64,000 nt of DNA from Prorocentrum cordatum. Taxonomy: Eukaryota; Sar; Dinophyceae; Prorocentrales; Prorocentraceae. Of the stretch, positions 31,816 through 43,500 are shown piece after piece (position 1 is the first letter of the stretch; every line of letters begins with the position of its first letter). The translations under genes and the position numbers were made by a program. The stretch is from assembly GCA_963575745.1 (NCBI GenBank), contig CAUYUJ010014617.1, forward strand, positions 289,501 to 353,500. The letters run 5' to 3'. Under the pieces are notes generated by a model. That model saw only the letters and a list, made by a program, of their open reading frames with translations, had not been told where the DNA came from and did no database searches.

Positions 31816-34800
31816 GCGGTGACGATGTCGCCCACCGTCAGGGCAAACACCTCCGCACCTTGGAGCACGCCCTCAAGGTTGACGAGGAGGAGGGCGGCCA
31901 CGTCGAAAGCGCCTGCAGCGCAAGCGAACCCCGCCGTGGCCGCGACGGCCTGGGTCGTGAGCGGCAGCACCCTGGACGCTGGCTCATGCTGCCTCCATGC
32001 CTTGAGGAGAGTCCAGCTCAGGTCAAGGTGTCGCCTCGAACGAGGCGCCGCGAAGCACCCCTCTGCCAGCGTGTTGCAGGCGGCCGCGATGCCCGCACCA
32101 GAGGCCCACAGGCCCTCGAGGTACTCCGCGACGAGGGCGTCGGCGTCCTCGGGGTCCCCGCGCAAGGCGTCCGCCCCCGCCTGCTCGGCTCCGAAGTGGG
32201 CCAGCAGGGCCCGCAGAGCCCGTTCGTAGCGCCGCCGCGTCTCCGCCGACACCTTCAGGGAAGAGAGAGTCTGGCAGCGCGTCCCGCGGCGCCTCACGGG
32301 CACGGGCCTGCGGTGAGCGGCCGCGCGCGCGGCGCGGGTCGCCCTCGCCTCCAGGGCTTCGAGCCACGCAGGGTTGCCCTCCGAGACCACGTAGCCGATC
32401 AGTGGGTACATGTCGGCCGCCACAACGACGGCCATCCAGCGCTTCAGGATGGGCTGGAGCTTCCTGCTGCTGCTGCGGCCCCTCGTCACGATGGCCGCGA
32501 CCACCTGGCTGTCGACGAGGTGCAAGAACCTGCTCCCGCGCTGCGCGACCTTGCGGGCGCGCCACCTGATCGCCGACGTGGCCGCCTGCAGCTCTCTCAC
32601 GTTTATGCGGGTGGAGCTCAGGCTGGGCCACGCCATGCTGACCACCACGCGCCACTTCCACGCGAACGGGTCCAGGCTCGTCCTCGGCCAACCTCGCGGG
32701 CGGTAGGGGGCGCCGTAGTCCAGCCTGACGTCCGACCCGCCCTTCTCCGCGCGGCTGAGGTAGTGCAGGACCAGCTGCCTCGCCCCCGCGGTGTCCGGCT
32801 CCCCTGGCTCCGTGACGAAGGCCCCCGCCTGGTCCCACGTCGCCCGGCACTCGCGGACGGGGGGCAGCTCTTCTATCGACAGCTCCCCGTTCAGCGCGCC
32901 GCGGCGGTGCAGGAGTTGCTGGCGCAACCATGCCCCGACGTGAATGCTGAAGCTGTTGCCGAGGAGGAAGGCCCTGGCGTCGGAGGCGTCCTGAGGGTTC
33001 GAGCCCTTGGTGGCTAGGGAGGTGTACCTCGGTCTCCCTGGCCACGAGCGGCCCTCGTCCTCCCACGCAAGGTCCATGAGCGGGACGCCAGGGCCCACCA
33101 GCTCGTCGTAGACCCCGCGGTCGGTGAGCCGAAGAGGCGCCGATGCGGTGACGCCCCAGCTCGTCCAGAACAGGCGCGGCCTGCGGCACGGCACGAACAC
33201 CGACGAGCACACCAGCGTCGGTCTCACCTGCAGCGCCTCCGAGATCAGCACCACGTTGACGTCGGACATGCTGGCCACGTTCTCCACGAACCAAACGAGC
33301 CTGTCCCTGAAAACGGCGGCGAGGAGAGCCAGGATACGCGGCACCTCGTGGAACAGCGAGGACTTCCTGCCGCTGAGGCCGCGCCCGCCGACGTTGAGGC
33401 GTGACAGGTCCTGGCAGGGGCTGCCCGCAGCGACCGCCACGAGGTCGACGAGGCCGCCGAACGCCTCGAACAGGTCCCGCACCGTCTCGCTGCCCACGCG
33501 GGTGACGTCGCCCCAGTCGATGACACCTGGCCAGCGGAGCCTGGCAACGCGCCTCGCCTTGGCGTCCGTCTCGGCCGCGACGTAGGCCGCGATGCGGAAG
33601 GGCAGCCTCGAAAAGGCGACGGCGAGGCCTCCGATGCCGTCGAACAGGCCGAGGAGCAGCACCGACAACACCCTGCGGACTGCCCCGGCGGGGACGCGTG
33701 GGTTGGCTGCCGCCCGCGGACGGGCGCAGTCCTCGGGCATGTTGAGGAGCCTGGCCCCTATCCCCAGCTGGTCGGGGACCGCCCTCGGCACCTGCAAGGC
33801 GGCGGCGACATTCTCGCGCAGGCCGGCTGACGTGCACGCGCCGCCGCCCATCTCCGACGCGTCCGAGGACGTGACCATGCCGTCGATGCGCGCCCGCAGC
33901 GAGGAGGCTGCCAGCGGCAGGACCATCACGCCCATGAGGAGCTCCTCCACCATCTCCGCGTCCAGGTAAGCCTCCTGCGATGAGGACGCAGCCAGCGTCC
34001 AGACGGAGTTCAGGACCCCGAAGAGCGGCCGCCTGAACTCGAAGGCCCTCGCGAGCTTGCCGAGGGCCGCCATGGCAACGCGCCGCGGGACCAGGCGCCG
34101 CTGCACCGCGGCCAAGCAGAGGCCCGCAGTGGCCAGCGCCTTGGAGGCGGGGGCCGCGAGGCGCCCGCTGACGCCGTCGAGGTCCGCGCCCATGCGCTCG
34201 ACCCTCAGCTGCCTGCAGTGCGCCTTCTCGGCCGAGAAGGAGGCGCTCGCCCTCTCGTAGCTGGCGCGAACCTGCAGCTGGAGGTCGCTCGGGGCCCCCG
34301 CGAGCTTGCAGGCCAAAACCTCCTCGACGATCTCCGGCGCATCGAAGTCGTCGATGTAGACCTGCCACCAGCCAGCGTCCTGGCCGCTGCCTGCCTCGAC
34401 CAGGGGCCGCGTGCAATCCTTGCGCCACTCCCCGTCTGGGGGAAGCCCCGCCCCGAGGGGCGGCGCCAGGCGGCGCAGCCGTCGGTGGATGTGCTGGAAA
34501 ACGGGCACCGCGAGCGACCAGCCCATGGCGACGACAGCCGAGGTCACGTAGACGACGGGCTCCGAGCGGCCAAACAGCTTGCCCGCGAGCGGCCGCCCCA
34601 CGGCCATGTAGGGGTGCCACGCGGGCGGGACCCGCCACACGAAGAAGGCCCCCTTCTGGTCGACGCCCGACCACAGCAGCAGCTTCCCCTCGGGGATCAC
34701 GACCGACGTCCAGGACGTCGAGGCCGCGAGCAGCGCCGCCTCGCCCACGTGGGCCTTCAGGAGCGAGTTGCCTGGCACCATGTTGGGGATGAGCCTGGTG

Positions 34801-36450
34801 ACCCGCGTGGCGCCAGGCGCTGGGGTGCCCTTCTTCTCCACCGCGAACAGGCCGTTCAGCACGGGCTCGCCCCTCACGCGGACCAGCTCGCTCTCCGCGA
34901 GCGTGGCGAAGACGCTGAGCGACACGAGGTGCAGCGCCAGCTCCTCCCAGTCCGCCTCCGTCTCCACGTTCACGCGGGCCCGCGGGAGCGGGTCGGGCCA
35001 GTCGGACTGGTCGAGGAGCGCCAGCTCGGGGCGGCGCAGCCAGGCGCCGACCTCGTCGTCAACGAAGTCGATCGCGTCGAGCGTGGCAGCGCACTCCCGC
35101 GTGGGCAGGCCAGGGGCCAGCTCGCAGAGCCGGCAGGGGAGGGCCTTCACGCCCGTCTCGCCCTCGTGCGCTGACCCGCAGCCGCCCGCCAGCTCGTCGA
35201 TCGCAGGGACCACGACCATGGCGAGCGGGTCCTCCGCCAGGGCCGCCGCTCGGCTCTTCAAGTGCACGTAGACCTGCGTCTGCGCCTCCGACAGGGCCGG
35301 CCTGTGGCGCCAGCCTTCCTGCGCGCGGCCGTAGAACGCATAGTTGAGCGCCACCACGCTGAGGCGCAGCCACGCCTGCTCGCTGACCTCCCGCGCCACG
35401 GCGCGGCGGCGGCACCTGCGTGCCTTGGGCAAGGCACTGTGGGCCAGCCAGCGGCCCACCTCCTCGGTCGACGGAAGGGGAAGCGGCAGGGCGTCCCGAA
35501 CCCTCCTGTTCGACGACCCTCCGCTCCCACAAAATGTGTCCGCACGCATGCTGAAAGACCGAGCGAAGTGGCCAAGGCTGCCTGGGTGGCGTCGCACTGC
35601 TGCCGCCAGCTGCGCCGCCAGGTCGACCGCGACGATGCTCTTGCCGAAGCCGAGGGAGAGCTCGTCGGACCAGCACTGCAGCGCGGTGGCCAGCGGGGGC
35701 TCCGCGACGCCCTCACCCCCCTCGCATAGGGTGGCACGATCTCCGCCCTCGGTAAACCGAGTTTGGCCCACGCCGCGGACTCCCCCACCAGCACCCCCCG
35801 CAGGGCTCGCGCCTTTGATGGAGGCATCGGCCACCCTCCCTGAGGAGGCCCCACCATAGCGCGGGGCAGGCGGCAGGCTGCCGCCGCTCATGTCCGACGG
35901 GGGCGCGCCGCCGCACGAGCTTTGAAGGCTCGCAGGCGGTGCTGGGTGCTCGTCTCCCCCGGCTGCTGCGGGAACTCCTTCCGCATCTCCGCGAAGGACA
36001 TCTTCCACGGCGGTGGGGCTGCCGACCCCTCGGCCCGCGGGGGAGGCCCGCCCGCGGCCGCCGCCAGGGGGGCTGGTGGGGCCGCCGCAGAAACCTTCCT
36101 GCGGGGCGGCCGAGTCCGCGGCTGGCGGGGGGCCTGCCCCCCAGGTCCCTTTGCCTGCGCTGTCGCCGGGGGTGCCCCACCTGCCTGGCCAACAGACGGA
36201 GGCGCCAGCGGCGGGCGCGCCCCCGTCGGGCCTCCGCCCTATCCCGGCGTCTTGGCGGAGGCCAGGCGCGCGGAGAGCTCGTCCAACCTCATCTCGCCGA
36301 GCTGGATGCTGCGGATGAGCTCCTCCTCCTCGCTGCGGATGGCCGCGGGCTCGTCGCGCGGCGGGATCAGCTCCCACCACTCCGCCGCCGCCCCCGAGCC
36401 GTCCGTCGTTGCCACCTGCAGCGCCTTTAGGCGCTGGACGATCAGGTCGC
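31557..36450 (-). CDS. E2 pol: RT, RNase H split by DNMT3-like domain, partial tyrosine recombinase
   Basis: The frame is open from 37388 to 31557; the pol-specific part begins after gag. RT: LLWSGVDQKGAFFVWRVPP (motif A) at about 34640-34680 and QVYIDDFDAPE (motif C, catalytic DD at 34347-34352). RNase H part 1: MVTSSDASEMGGGACTS at about 33860. Methyltransferase: LFDGIGG (SAM, 33650-33621), GSPCQDLSRLN (catalytic Cys, about 33427-33395), WFVENVASMSD (33293-33261), PCRRPRLFWTSW, and LLGNSFSIHVGAWL near 32955. RNase H part 2: NVRELQAATSAI (Glu, about 32600) and HLVDSQVVAAI (Asp, about 32510). The recombinase N-terminal domain runs to LVNLEGVLQGAEVFALTVGDI, after which the frame is lost near 31815. 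The element would copy itself, and the methyltransferase could modify its own or host DNA. All three methyltransferase core motifs look intact. Confidence 0.8.
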
Positions 36451-37266
36451 AGGCGTGGGCCGCCTTCCCCTGCATCAGCAGGTCCACCGCCTCCGCGAGG
36501 GTGCGGAGCTCGCGGTACGTCTGCACGCCGATCTCCTTCATCGGATGCTGCGGCAGGTAGATCGTGAGGAGGTACCGCAGCGCGATCGGGCCCGTCGCGT
36601 CGACGGCCGCCTCCCCCCTCCTGCGAGCCCAGGAAGTCCGCCACCTGCTGCAGGCTCAGCTCCGTGAGGCGGCCCGGGGAGGCGGCGGCCATCCGACGAC
36701 AGAAGGCCCTCTTCGTGGCCAGGTCGCGCGGCACCGCCGCGGGGTCCAAGGAGCCGAGGCCGTCCCCGCCGATGTTGCCAGGGGGAGCCTCCTTGCCCTC
36801 GCGGATGGCCATCACGAGCGCCTGCGCCAGCTCCGCCACGCCGCCGCTCAGACCAGCTCTTGGCGGCGCCCGCTCGGGCACAGGGTCCCCTGACCCTCGG
36901 GGGCCCGCGTCCGAGGCGGCCCTCTTGAGCTTCGCGGCGCGCTCGACCAGCAGGTCCCCGAGCGACCGCTTCTTCACAGGCCCCTCGCCAGCCGCCTCTG
37001 CGCCGAGGGGGAAGCCGTCCAGGTTGACGTCCCCAGCAGCCCGCTTCCCCTCCTCGAGGCGCACACGAGCCCCTGCGAGCTTGCCTCCCAGGCCGCCCGC
37101 GGCAGCTGCCTCCTCGTCTGCGGCCAGCTCTGAGCCAGGGCCGCGCGACGAGCCTCCTACGCTCAGGAAGTCGTCGAAGGGGGCAGCGCCAGGCGGGGCC
37201 CTGGGAGGACCTGCTGCGGCTGGCGGGCGACCCGTCGCTTTGGCCACCGCAGCGGGCCTCGCGGGG
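36239..37266 (-). pseudogene. gag-like ORF of E2 with a shift at a G6 run
   Basis: The first part (PPGAAPFDDFLSVGGS through PVKKRSLGDLLVERAAKLKR to LTELSLQQVADFLGSQEGGG) is in the frame of the long ORF. After six G on the minus strand (36613-36618) the coding signal moves by one base into LRYLLTIYLPQHPMKEIGVQ, TYRELRTLAEAVDLLMQGKA and WWELIPPRDEPAAI, and ends KTPG-stop at 36239. A one-base length change in the G run explains it. The upstream start has been lost; the ATG at 37388 belongs to repeat A2 of E1. No zinc knuckle is present. Confidence 0.6.
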
Positions 37267-37298
37267 GTCCGTCTGGTCGCCGATGTCGGCGAGGCAGC
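37267..37298 (-). repeat. B2: terminal copy of the B repeat of E1 (32 bp)
   Basis: It is identical to B1 and marks the inferred 3' end of E1. Gag-like sequence of E2 begins right after it. Confidence 0.85.
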
Positions 37299-37332
37299 GC
37301 CCGTCAGCCTTAGAGTGGGAGAGGAGGGAGGG

Positions 37333-37388
37333 GGGCAGAGAAGCTGCGGAGACAGCAGGAGCTTGCTCACAGAGAATAGAAGAAGCAT
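37333..37388 (-). repeat. A2: internal copy of the A repeat of E1 (56 bp)
   Basis: It lies between B1 and B2, as expected for A2. It supplies the ATG of the chimeric ORF that runs into E2. Confidence 0.9.
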
Positions 37389-37512
37389 TCTCCCGCTCGC
37401 GCGCTAGCGAGCTGTCTCCGAGCGCGGCCGCGGCGTGCGCGCGCGGGGCGGCCCAAAATGGGCAGGCCCGTCCCGCGCGCTCAAGCCGGGGCGCCGCGCG
37501 TCAGACGGTGGA

Positions 37513-37544
37513 GTCCGTCTGGTCGCCGATGTCGGCGAGGCAGC
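37513..37544 (-). repeat. B1: first copy of the B repeat of E1 (32 bp)
   Basis: It starts 11 bases past the pol stop codon (37556) and is identical to 37267-37298. It begins GCTGCCTCGCCGACATC on the minus strand. Confidence 0.9.
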
Positions 37545-37555
37545 CATACCCGTGC

Positions 37556-40500
37556 TCAAGGACCTTGCGAAGTGACAAGGTTTTGGCGGGCGGCCGCAAG
37601 CAGGGCAGGCCAAGCGGCGGGGCCGACTTGGAGGAACGAAGCGACAAGGCGGTCGCTGGCGGTGGCGAAGAACAAGATACGAGCCCGTGCGTGCTCGGGC
37701 AGCGCAGCAAGAACTGTGGAGGCGGCGGCGGCTTGCAGGTAGCGCTCGGCACTGGAAGCTTGACGCCAGCGCCCTCGCCAGAAGACGCGGGGGACGTCTT
37801 CCGTAGCGATATAGAAGTCTGTTGCGCCAGAGCCCCGCAGACAAGCGGGCGTCAGGTTGAGCCCCTGACCTGCTTTGGCAAGAGGGACGCCCAGAGCCAA
37901 AAGCAGATGATTCCACCGAGTACGGAAGCCGCTCGCGCCGAAGGGGGCGAGAGGATCGGTGGAAGCCAACCTCCCAAACACATGATTCAATATCATCACC
38001 GTGCCCCGATCGGAGCAGCGAGCATGTTGCGTCGGGTACGTTCTTCTGGTCTTTGGAACAAGAATCGAAAGAAAAGCATCCCCTTCAACTTCGAGACGGT
38101 CGCATGGAAGCGACAGGTCACAGCGGCGTGACGCCAGCAGTTCGCCAGGCCTGAGGAACATCGTGAAGCCCATGAGCAGCAGGGCCGCCATCACCGGCCA
38201 GTCCCAGGCGAGACAGAGCCCGACCATGGCGCGCAGCAGCGCGCGTGGCAAGGGGGGACGGAGCTTTGGCGGCTCCGCAAGCTTCCATTGTTTCGCTACG
38301 TCCCAAGCTTCTGTCAGAAAGGCCTTCCAATGCGGATGGGCGCTTTGGATTCCCAAGATGGCATGGACCAAAATATAATGAGGGAAACCTGCATCATGAA
38401 GCCACACGCCGAAGGTCGCGAGGAAACGGGCGAGAAGTATCCCGCTTCGGTAAAGTGTGGCGGGTGGCACGCCAGTGTGTTCTGCTAACCACAGCTCGAA
38501 GGCATCAATCGATCTCGAGCGACGGTCGAGATACGCGGAGGTGAGGTGAGAATCGCGCACGAAGGGAGTGCGCGGAGGGCGAGCGGGCGCGGACGGCGCA
38601 GCCCGACTAAGCCCTTGGCCTGCGGTCGGCGCCGCGGCTCCCAGAGAGATGCAGAGGCCGCAGACGCACCACAGGATGAGCGCAGGGCGGCCAGGGCTTG
38701 GAGAGCTGATCAGCGTGGCGGCCCTCCTGCGCCTGGACGCGTAGAAGGGCGGAACGAGGGCGTCCCGCCCGTCGGTCTCGAACCCCGACGCCTCCGCCAG
38801 CATCGCCCGCGCCGAGCTGAAGGATCCGCCCATGTTACGGTAGGCACGGCGAGCCCCTGCTTCGATCTCGGCTGGCAGAGCGTCCCCTCCCTCGAGGGTC
38901 GCCCAGTCAAAAGGCGGGCGCGGCTCGGCACGCGCAGCTGCGGCTGCTTCGGCGAGCTCGGAACGAGCTGCCGAGGACGTGAAACCCGAATGATGTGGAA
39001 CGGGCACCACCTCCGCGAAGGCGTCGAGGATCTCGGACGGAGGGGAGTGGGATCCCCACAGCGCTGCTGGGATGGCGCCGTGACTGTCCTGCACGTGGTA
39101 CAGAAGGTCGAAAAGGCAGGCCAATTTGCCCGCGCGCCGCCGCTGCTCGATCTTTGAGCCGAGCCCGATGCCACGGATGGCGCCCGCCCCCATGGCTTGG
39201 AGGTCAGCATGCGCGGGGATAGCCTCGGGCTCGACGACGGCCACGTAAGGATGCAACCACGAGGCCTCGTCGATCGGCTCGGCGCCGCCTGTCTGAAACA
39301 GGCGCTTGTAGGCGTGCAAGGCCCGCAGGAGGCAGTGCAAGTCATCCTTGCCCTCGGGCTCGGCGGCCCCTGCGGGTGCGAAAGACCTCAGCCACGACGC
39401 CGCGCTCTGGAAGGCAGCTTGCCAGGCGGGTCCCCACCTCACCACAGTGATCTTCTCACCGCCGATGTTGAGGCGCCACGCTAGGGCGCTGGCGGCCCCT
39501 GGAGGCAAGGGCTGCTCAGCGGCCGCAGAGGCCGTGCGCCGCGCTGCGAAGGCTGCAGCCGCGGCGCTTCCAGCGTCACCGCTGTGAAAGCCGCTGAGAT
39601 GCAGCTCGGGCTCTGAAGCTCGGCCAAGCGCGAAGCCACTCGAAGACCCCCCTTCCTCGGCGGCACGCCCTCCTCCCTGCGGGGCCGCAACAGCATCGCT
39701 GGAAGAGCGCATGCCTACCGAAGTCGGAGGGGCCTGAGCAGCGGAGTCCGCGCGGGAGCTGCCTGCGAAGGCGACGTCCGAGCTCGCACCATGGCGGGGC
39801 GTGGCTGGCTGCTGCGAAGTGGCGGGGCTCGGGCGACGCTTCGGAGCGACTCGAGGGGAGCGCACCTCGCGACGCCCAGGCGACGTCGCCTGACGCGAAG
39901 GCGCGCGAGAGGAGTCGCGCGCGTTCGCCCGACTAAGCCCCTGGCCGGCGGCCGACCCGCGGGATCGCGACGCTGCACGCCCACCAGAGTGGTGACGGGG
40001 TGGTGGCGGCGGCGGGGGGACGGGCCGCGGCGTCTCGGAGCCTGCACGCGTGCCGCGGCCCCGAGAGCGGCTGCGAGCCGCGGCGTGAGCGGCGGGCGGA
40101 GAGGCCTCCGCGCGGCGAGGGAAGGCCGCCTGCAAGCGGAGGAGGACCTCGGGGTTCAGGCCCGCCACGACGCGCTCGAGGTCCACCGAGGAGTCAGCGA
40201 GGGCACTCAGCACGACGTCCTCGAGCTCCGTCGGAGAGTCCTCCTCGCACGCGGGCTCCGCTCTCGAGCGGCTGCGGGCGCTCGCGGGCGGAGACCCGTC
40301 AGGAGTGTGCGGGCCCTCCGATGCCTCCCCCGCCGGCGGCCCCGACGGCTCCTCAGGCGAGATCGAGCCGTCGATGGGAGGCGGGGAGCAGCCTCCCGAG
40401 GGAGAGGTGTGATCAGTCCCGTACGGGTTCGGAGACCGCGTGCGGCTGCGGGCAGGGCTGCGGCTCCGCGGTGGAGGGCCCACTCCCGCGGCGGAGCTGG

Positions 40501-43500
40501 AGCGTGCCGCGCCTGCCCAGCGGCGCGCATTAGCAGTGCGACGCGCCCTGCGGCCCGGCGTCGTGGCGGCCCCCCCCTCAGGGGCGGGGAGCGCCTCCGT
40601 CGAAGCTCGCCGCTGCTTCTTGGCGCGCCTGTTGCGCGCGGCGCCCGTGCGCGAGGCGGAGTGCGGCGCGTGACCACCGCGATTGGGCTGGTCCTCGACA
40701 GCTTCGTCCCGCGGGCCCAGGCGGGCGCGGACCGCGCGCCCCTCACGACGGCTGAAGCTGGACGCTGGGTCGTCGGCAGGTCTCGCCAAGGCGCGCGGGT
40801 CCACAGCTTCCACCTCGGCCAGAGAGCGCCCAGTGGACGACGCGGGGGCGTCCCCAGCACGAGCGGCACGATCCGCGTTGGCGAGGCCCGTCGAGACCTC
40901 AGCGTTGTGCAGGACGGCGCGCAGAGTTTTGCGCCAATCCCGACCCAGCTGGACGGGAGCCGTACGCGGCAAGCCCGCGGCCTCACGACTGGCGGCCTCG
41001 CGCAAGCGTCGGAAGTAGGCGCGATCGGCCATCCCTTCCGCGAGCTCGGCACGAGCGACGGCACGCTCGCCTTCGCCGCGTGCAGGAGCCTGCACCGTGC
41101 GCCTGGTGGCGTCGGCACGCGCGGTGCGGAGTGCGTCGAGCTCCACGCGGCCGCGCGACACGGCGGAGGCGAGGATGGCATCAGACTCAGCCGCCCGCGT
41201 CGCGAGGGCAGACGAAACCCCGCTCCTTGGGAGAGGCGCGCCCGAGGCGGGGAGGGCAGCCCGAGGGGCCAGCTCCGCACTCGCCAGGGCGACCCGCGAA
41301 GAGACCGCTTCTTCGAGCGCCTGAAGGGCCATGGTCGACCCAGGAGCCAGCTTGCCCTTGCGGGCGCCCTTCCCTGCCGCTTTTGCCTGGGCGTAGGCGC
41401 GAGCGGCAGGACCGTCACCGCCCGTGCTAGGACCAGCGGGCGGCGCGGCGGCCTGCGAGAGGGCCTGGAGCAACACTGACTTGGCGTCACAGAGCTGCTT
41501 CCAGTTGAGCGCGCGGGCTGCTCGCTCATCGGCCCCCAAGTGCGCAGGAGTCCTGTCTGGATGGTAGACTAGGGACTGGCGCCTGAAGGCGGCTTCGATG
41601 GTGCTGCGCGAGGCCCCGTCCACGACGCCAAGCAGTTGGCGAGAGGCGCTCACCCTGGCCGCTCGCTGGAAGATGCGGGGGGTAGCAGCCGTGGCCCCCT
41701 TTGGCGCTTCCCGTGAGCCGACGCGCGACGAGCCCCCCCCGATCGCAGGCGGAGGGGCCGCCGCGGCCTTGGAGCGGAGGGCCAGAGGCGGAGCACGCTT
41801 GGCGGCCGGGGGAGCCGAACCAGCGCTGGCGGCGGCAGGGTCGGGGCCGTGCGAGCCGCCCTCCGAGGACGCAGACGCTTTGGGCGTGGCGTCTGCTGTG
41901 GATGTGAGAGGCCGGTCGCTGTCAGCGAAGAGCGCGTTGCGAGGCCCGCGACGCTCTCCGCTGGCGAGAGCAGCTTCGCTGCTGCTCTCGGCGGCGCCCG
42001 AGGGGTCGAGGGCTTCGCCCTGGGCGCCGTCGCCGGCGGCGTCGGCGGCCATCCCCGCACCCACCGAGAGGGGGGGGGCGGCCGCCCAACGGTGGCTGAG
42101 CAACCCCTCGGGGCCTCGAGCCACAAGCTGCGCAACAAATCGGCCCCAGAGACAAGTAGGGAATGACGAGCGGGAGTCGGCGTACGCGATGCAATCAAAG
42201 CGAGTAAATTCTCCTCTCTCTGCTTCCACTAGCCAGGCGGGAGGGTCACGAGACGGGGGCCTCACCGCACGGTTGCGCGTGGGATCGTCGGCCCTATGCA
42301 CGTCCGTGGGCACGTACATGCCTCCCATATATAAACCTCCTCCTATCACATAGGGCAAAGTGGTCGAGAGAACATGAGATAGACCAGGAGAGCTGCTGCG
42401 CCCGTGCGCGGTCGCGCCCAAAGCCACTTTTGAATCCAGGAGAACGGGGATACGAGAGTCAGGGAGGCGAACACAACAGTATTTGCACAGACTCTTATAC
42501 ACTGTGGTCTCAAGGATATTGATGTGACGAGGCATGCGAAACTCCCATTTGTACGCGAGCCGAAAGCGCAGCGCCTCTGATAGCTCGGTGACCCAACGCG
42601 GCGCGACGGGGGGCTCAATAGACGGGAGCCCCAGGTCGTGATGCAGTTGGGTGAGCTCAGGGCCCAAGGGCACGCCGCGGCTGAGTACGGCGAGGAGGCT
42701 CCGATTGTGCAGGATCGTGTGCCACCCCCCGTGCTCCGATCTGCGCCACAGCTCGGCGGAGAGCTGCGGGCTGATAGGAGCGCGGACAACGCCCCCCCAG
42801 CCGAGAGACGCGTCCGTACCGAACACCTCGGGGCAAGGCTGCGCCCGAAGGTCGGTTATAGCCGTAAAGGCTAAAAAGGTGCAGGCCAGAAGCTCGTCGC
42901 GAACATAAGGGGGCAAGTCGTATTCGATGCCGTCCTCGGTCGCCAGGCGCGACAAGAAGTTGTAGACGTGCGTAAAGATGGCGAGCATCGGGCGGCGATA
43001 GAGGAAGACCTGGACCCAGCAGCCCACAAGAGAGGCTAGCAGGGAGCGGGTGGTGATCCCGAGGTAGATTTGGATCAGGGTCAGCCTGCACAAGGCCACC
43101 GTCCGCACAAGAGGAGCGCAGACGATGCCTATGCGCCCCTCCACCTCGGCGCCCACCACCACCTTGTGCGTTTCGCCGCGCGCGCGCTTGCCTGGATGCT
43201 GTATCAGGCCCACGCGCGGGTAGCCCGCATCGCAGGCGGCAAAGACCTCACGATCACGGCGACACGGGTCGTCGGGGCGAGGAGCGGAGCCACGCCACGA
43301 GAGCTTCTGAAAACCTGTATGGTCATCAATATTCAGCATCTCGACAAACGGGCCCCGCGGGAAGGGCGAGCGGTGGACAACCTGCTCGTGAGGCCGCAAA
43401 GCCCCGAAGCTGTGCAAGACGCCTTCATGCGCAGAGTTGGCAATCTCCACAGCCATGTTGTCGCCCATCGCCAGAGCATTGAGGCAGGGCGCGACATCCA

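Larger units (their letters stand above)
31252..37266 (-). mobile_element. E2: tyrosine-recombinase retroelement with a captured cytosine methyltransferase, broken
   Basis: On the minus strand the order is gag-like (37266-36239), a proline-rich linker, RT, first RNase H part, DNMT3-like domain, second RNase H part, and the N-terminal half of a tyrosine recombinase. The 5' end abuts B2 of E1. The recombinase frame breaks near 31815 and its catalytic C-terminal box was not found. Methyltransferase capture by retrotransposons is published for dinoflagellates, so the class is known; the particular arrangement here is described from the sequence. Confidence 0.8.

Noticed and set aside
32023-34674. 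883-codon minus-strand ORF overlapping E2 pol
   Set aside because: It is a shifted-frame reading of the RT and methyltransferase coding sequence, and the recognisable motifs are all in the other frame.
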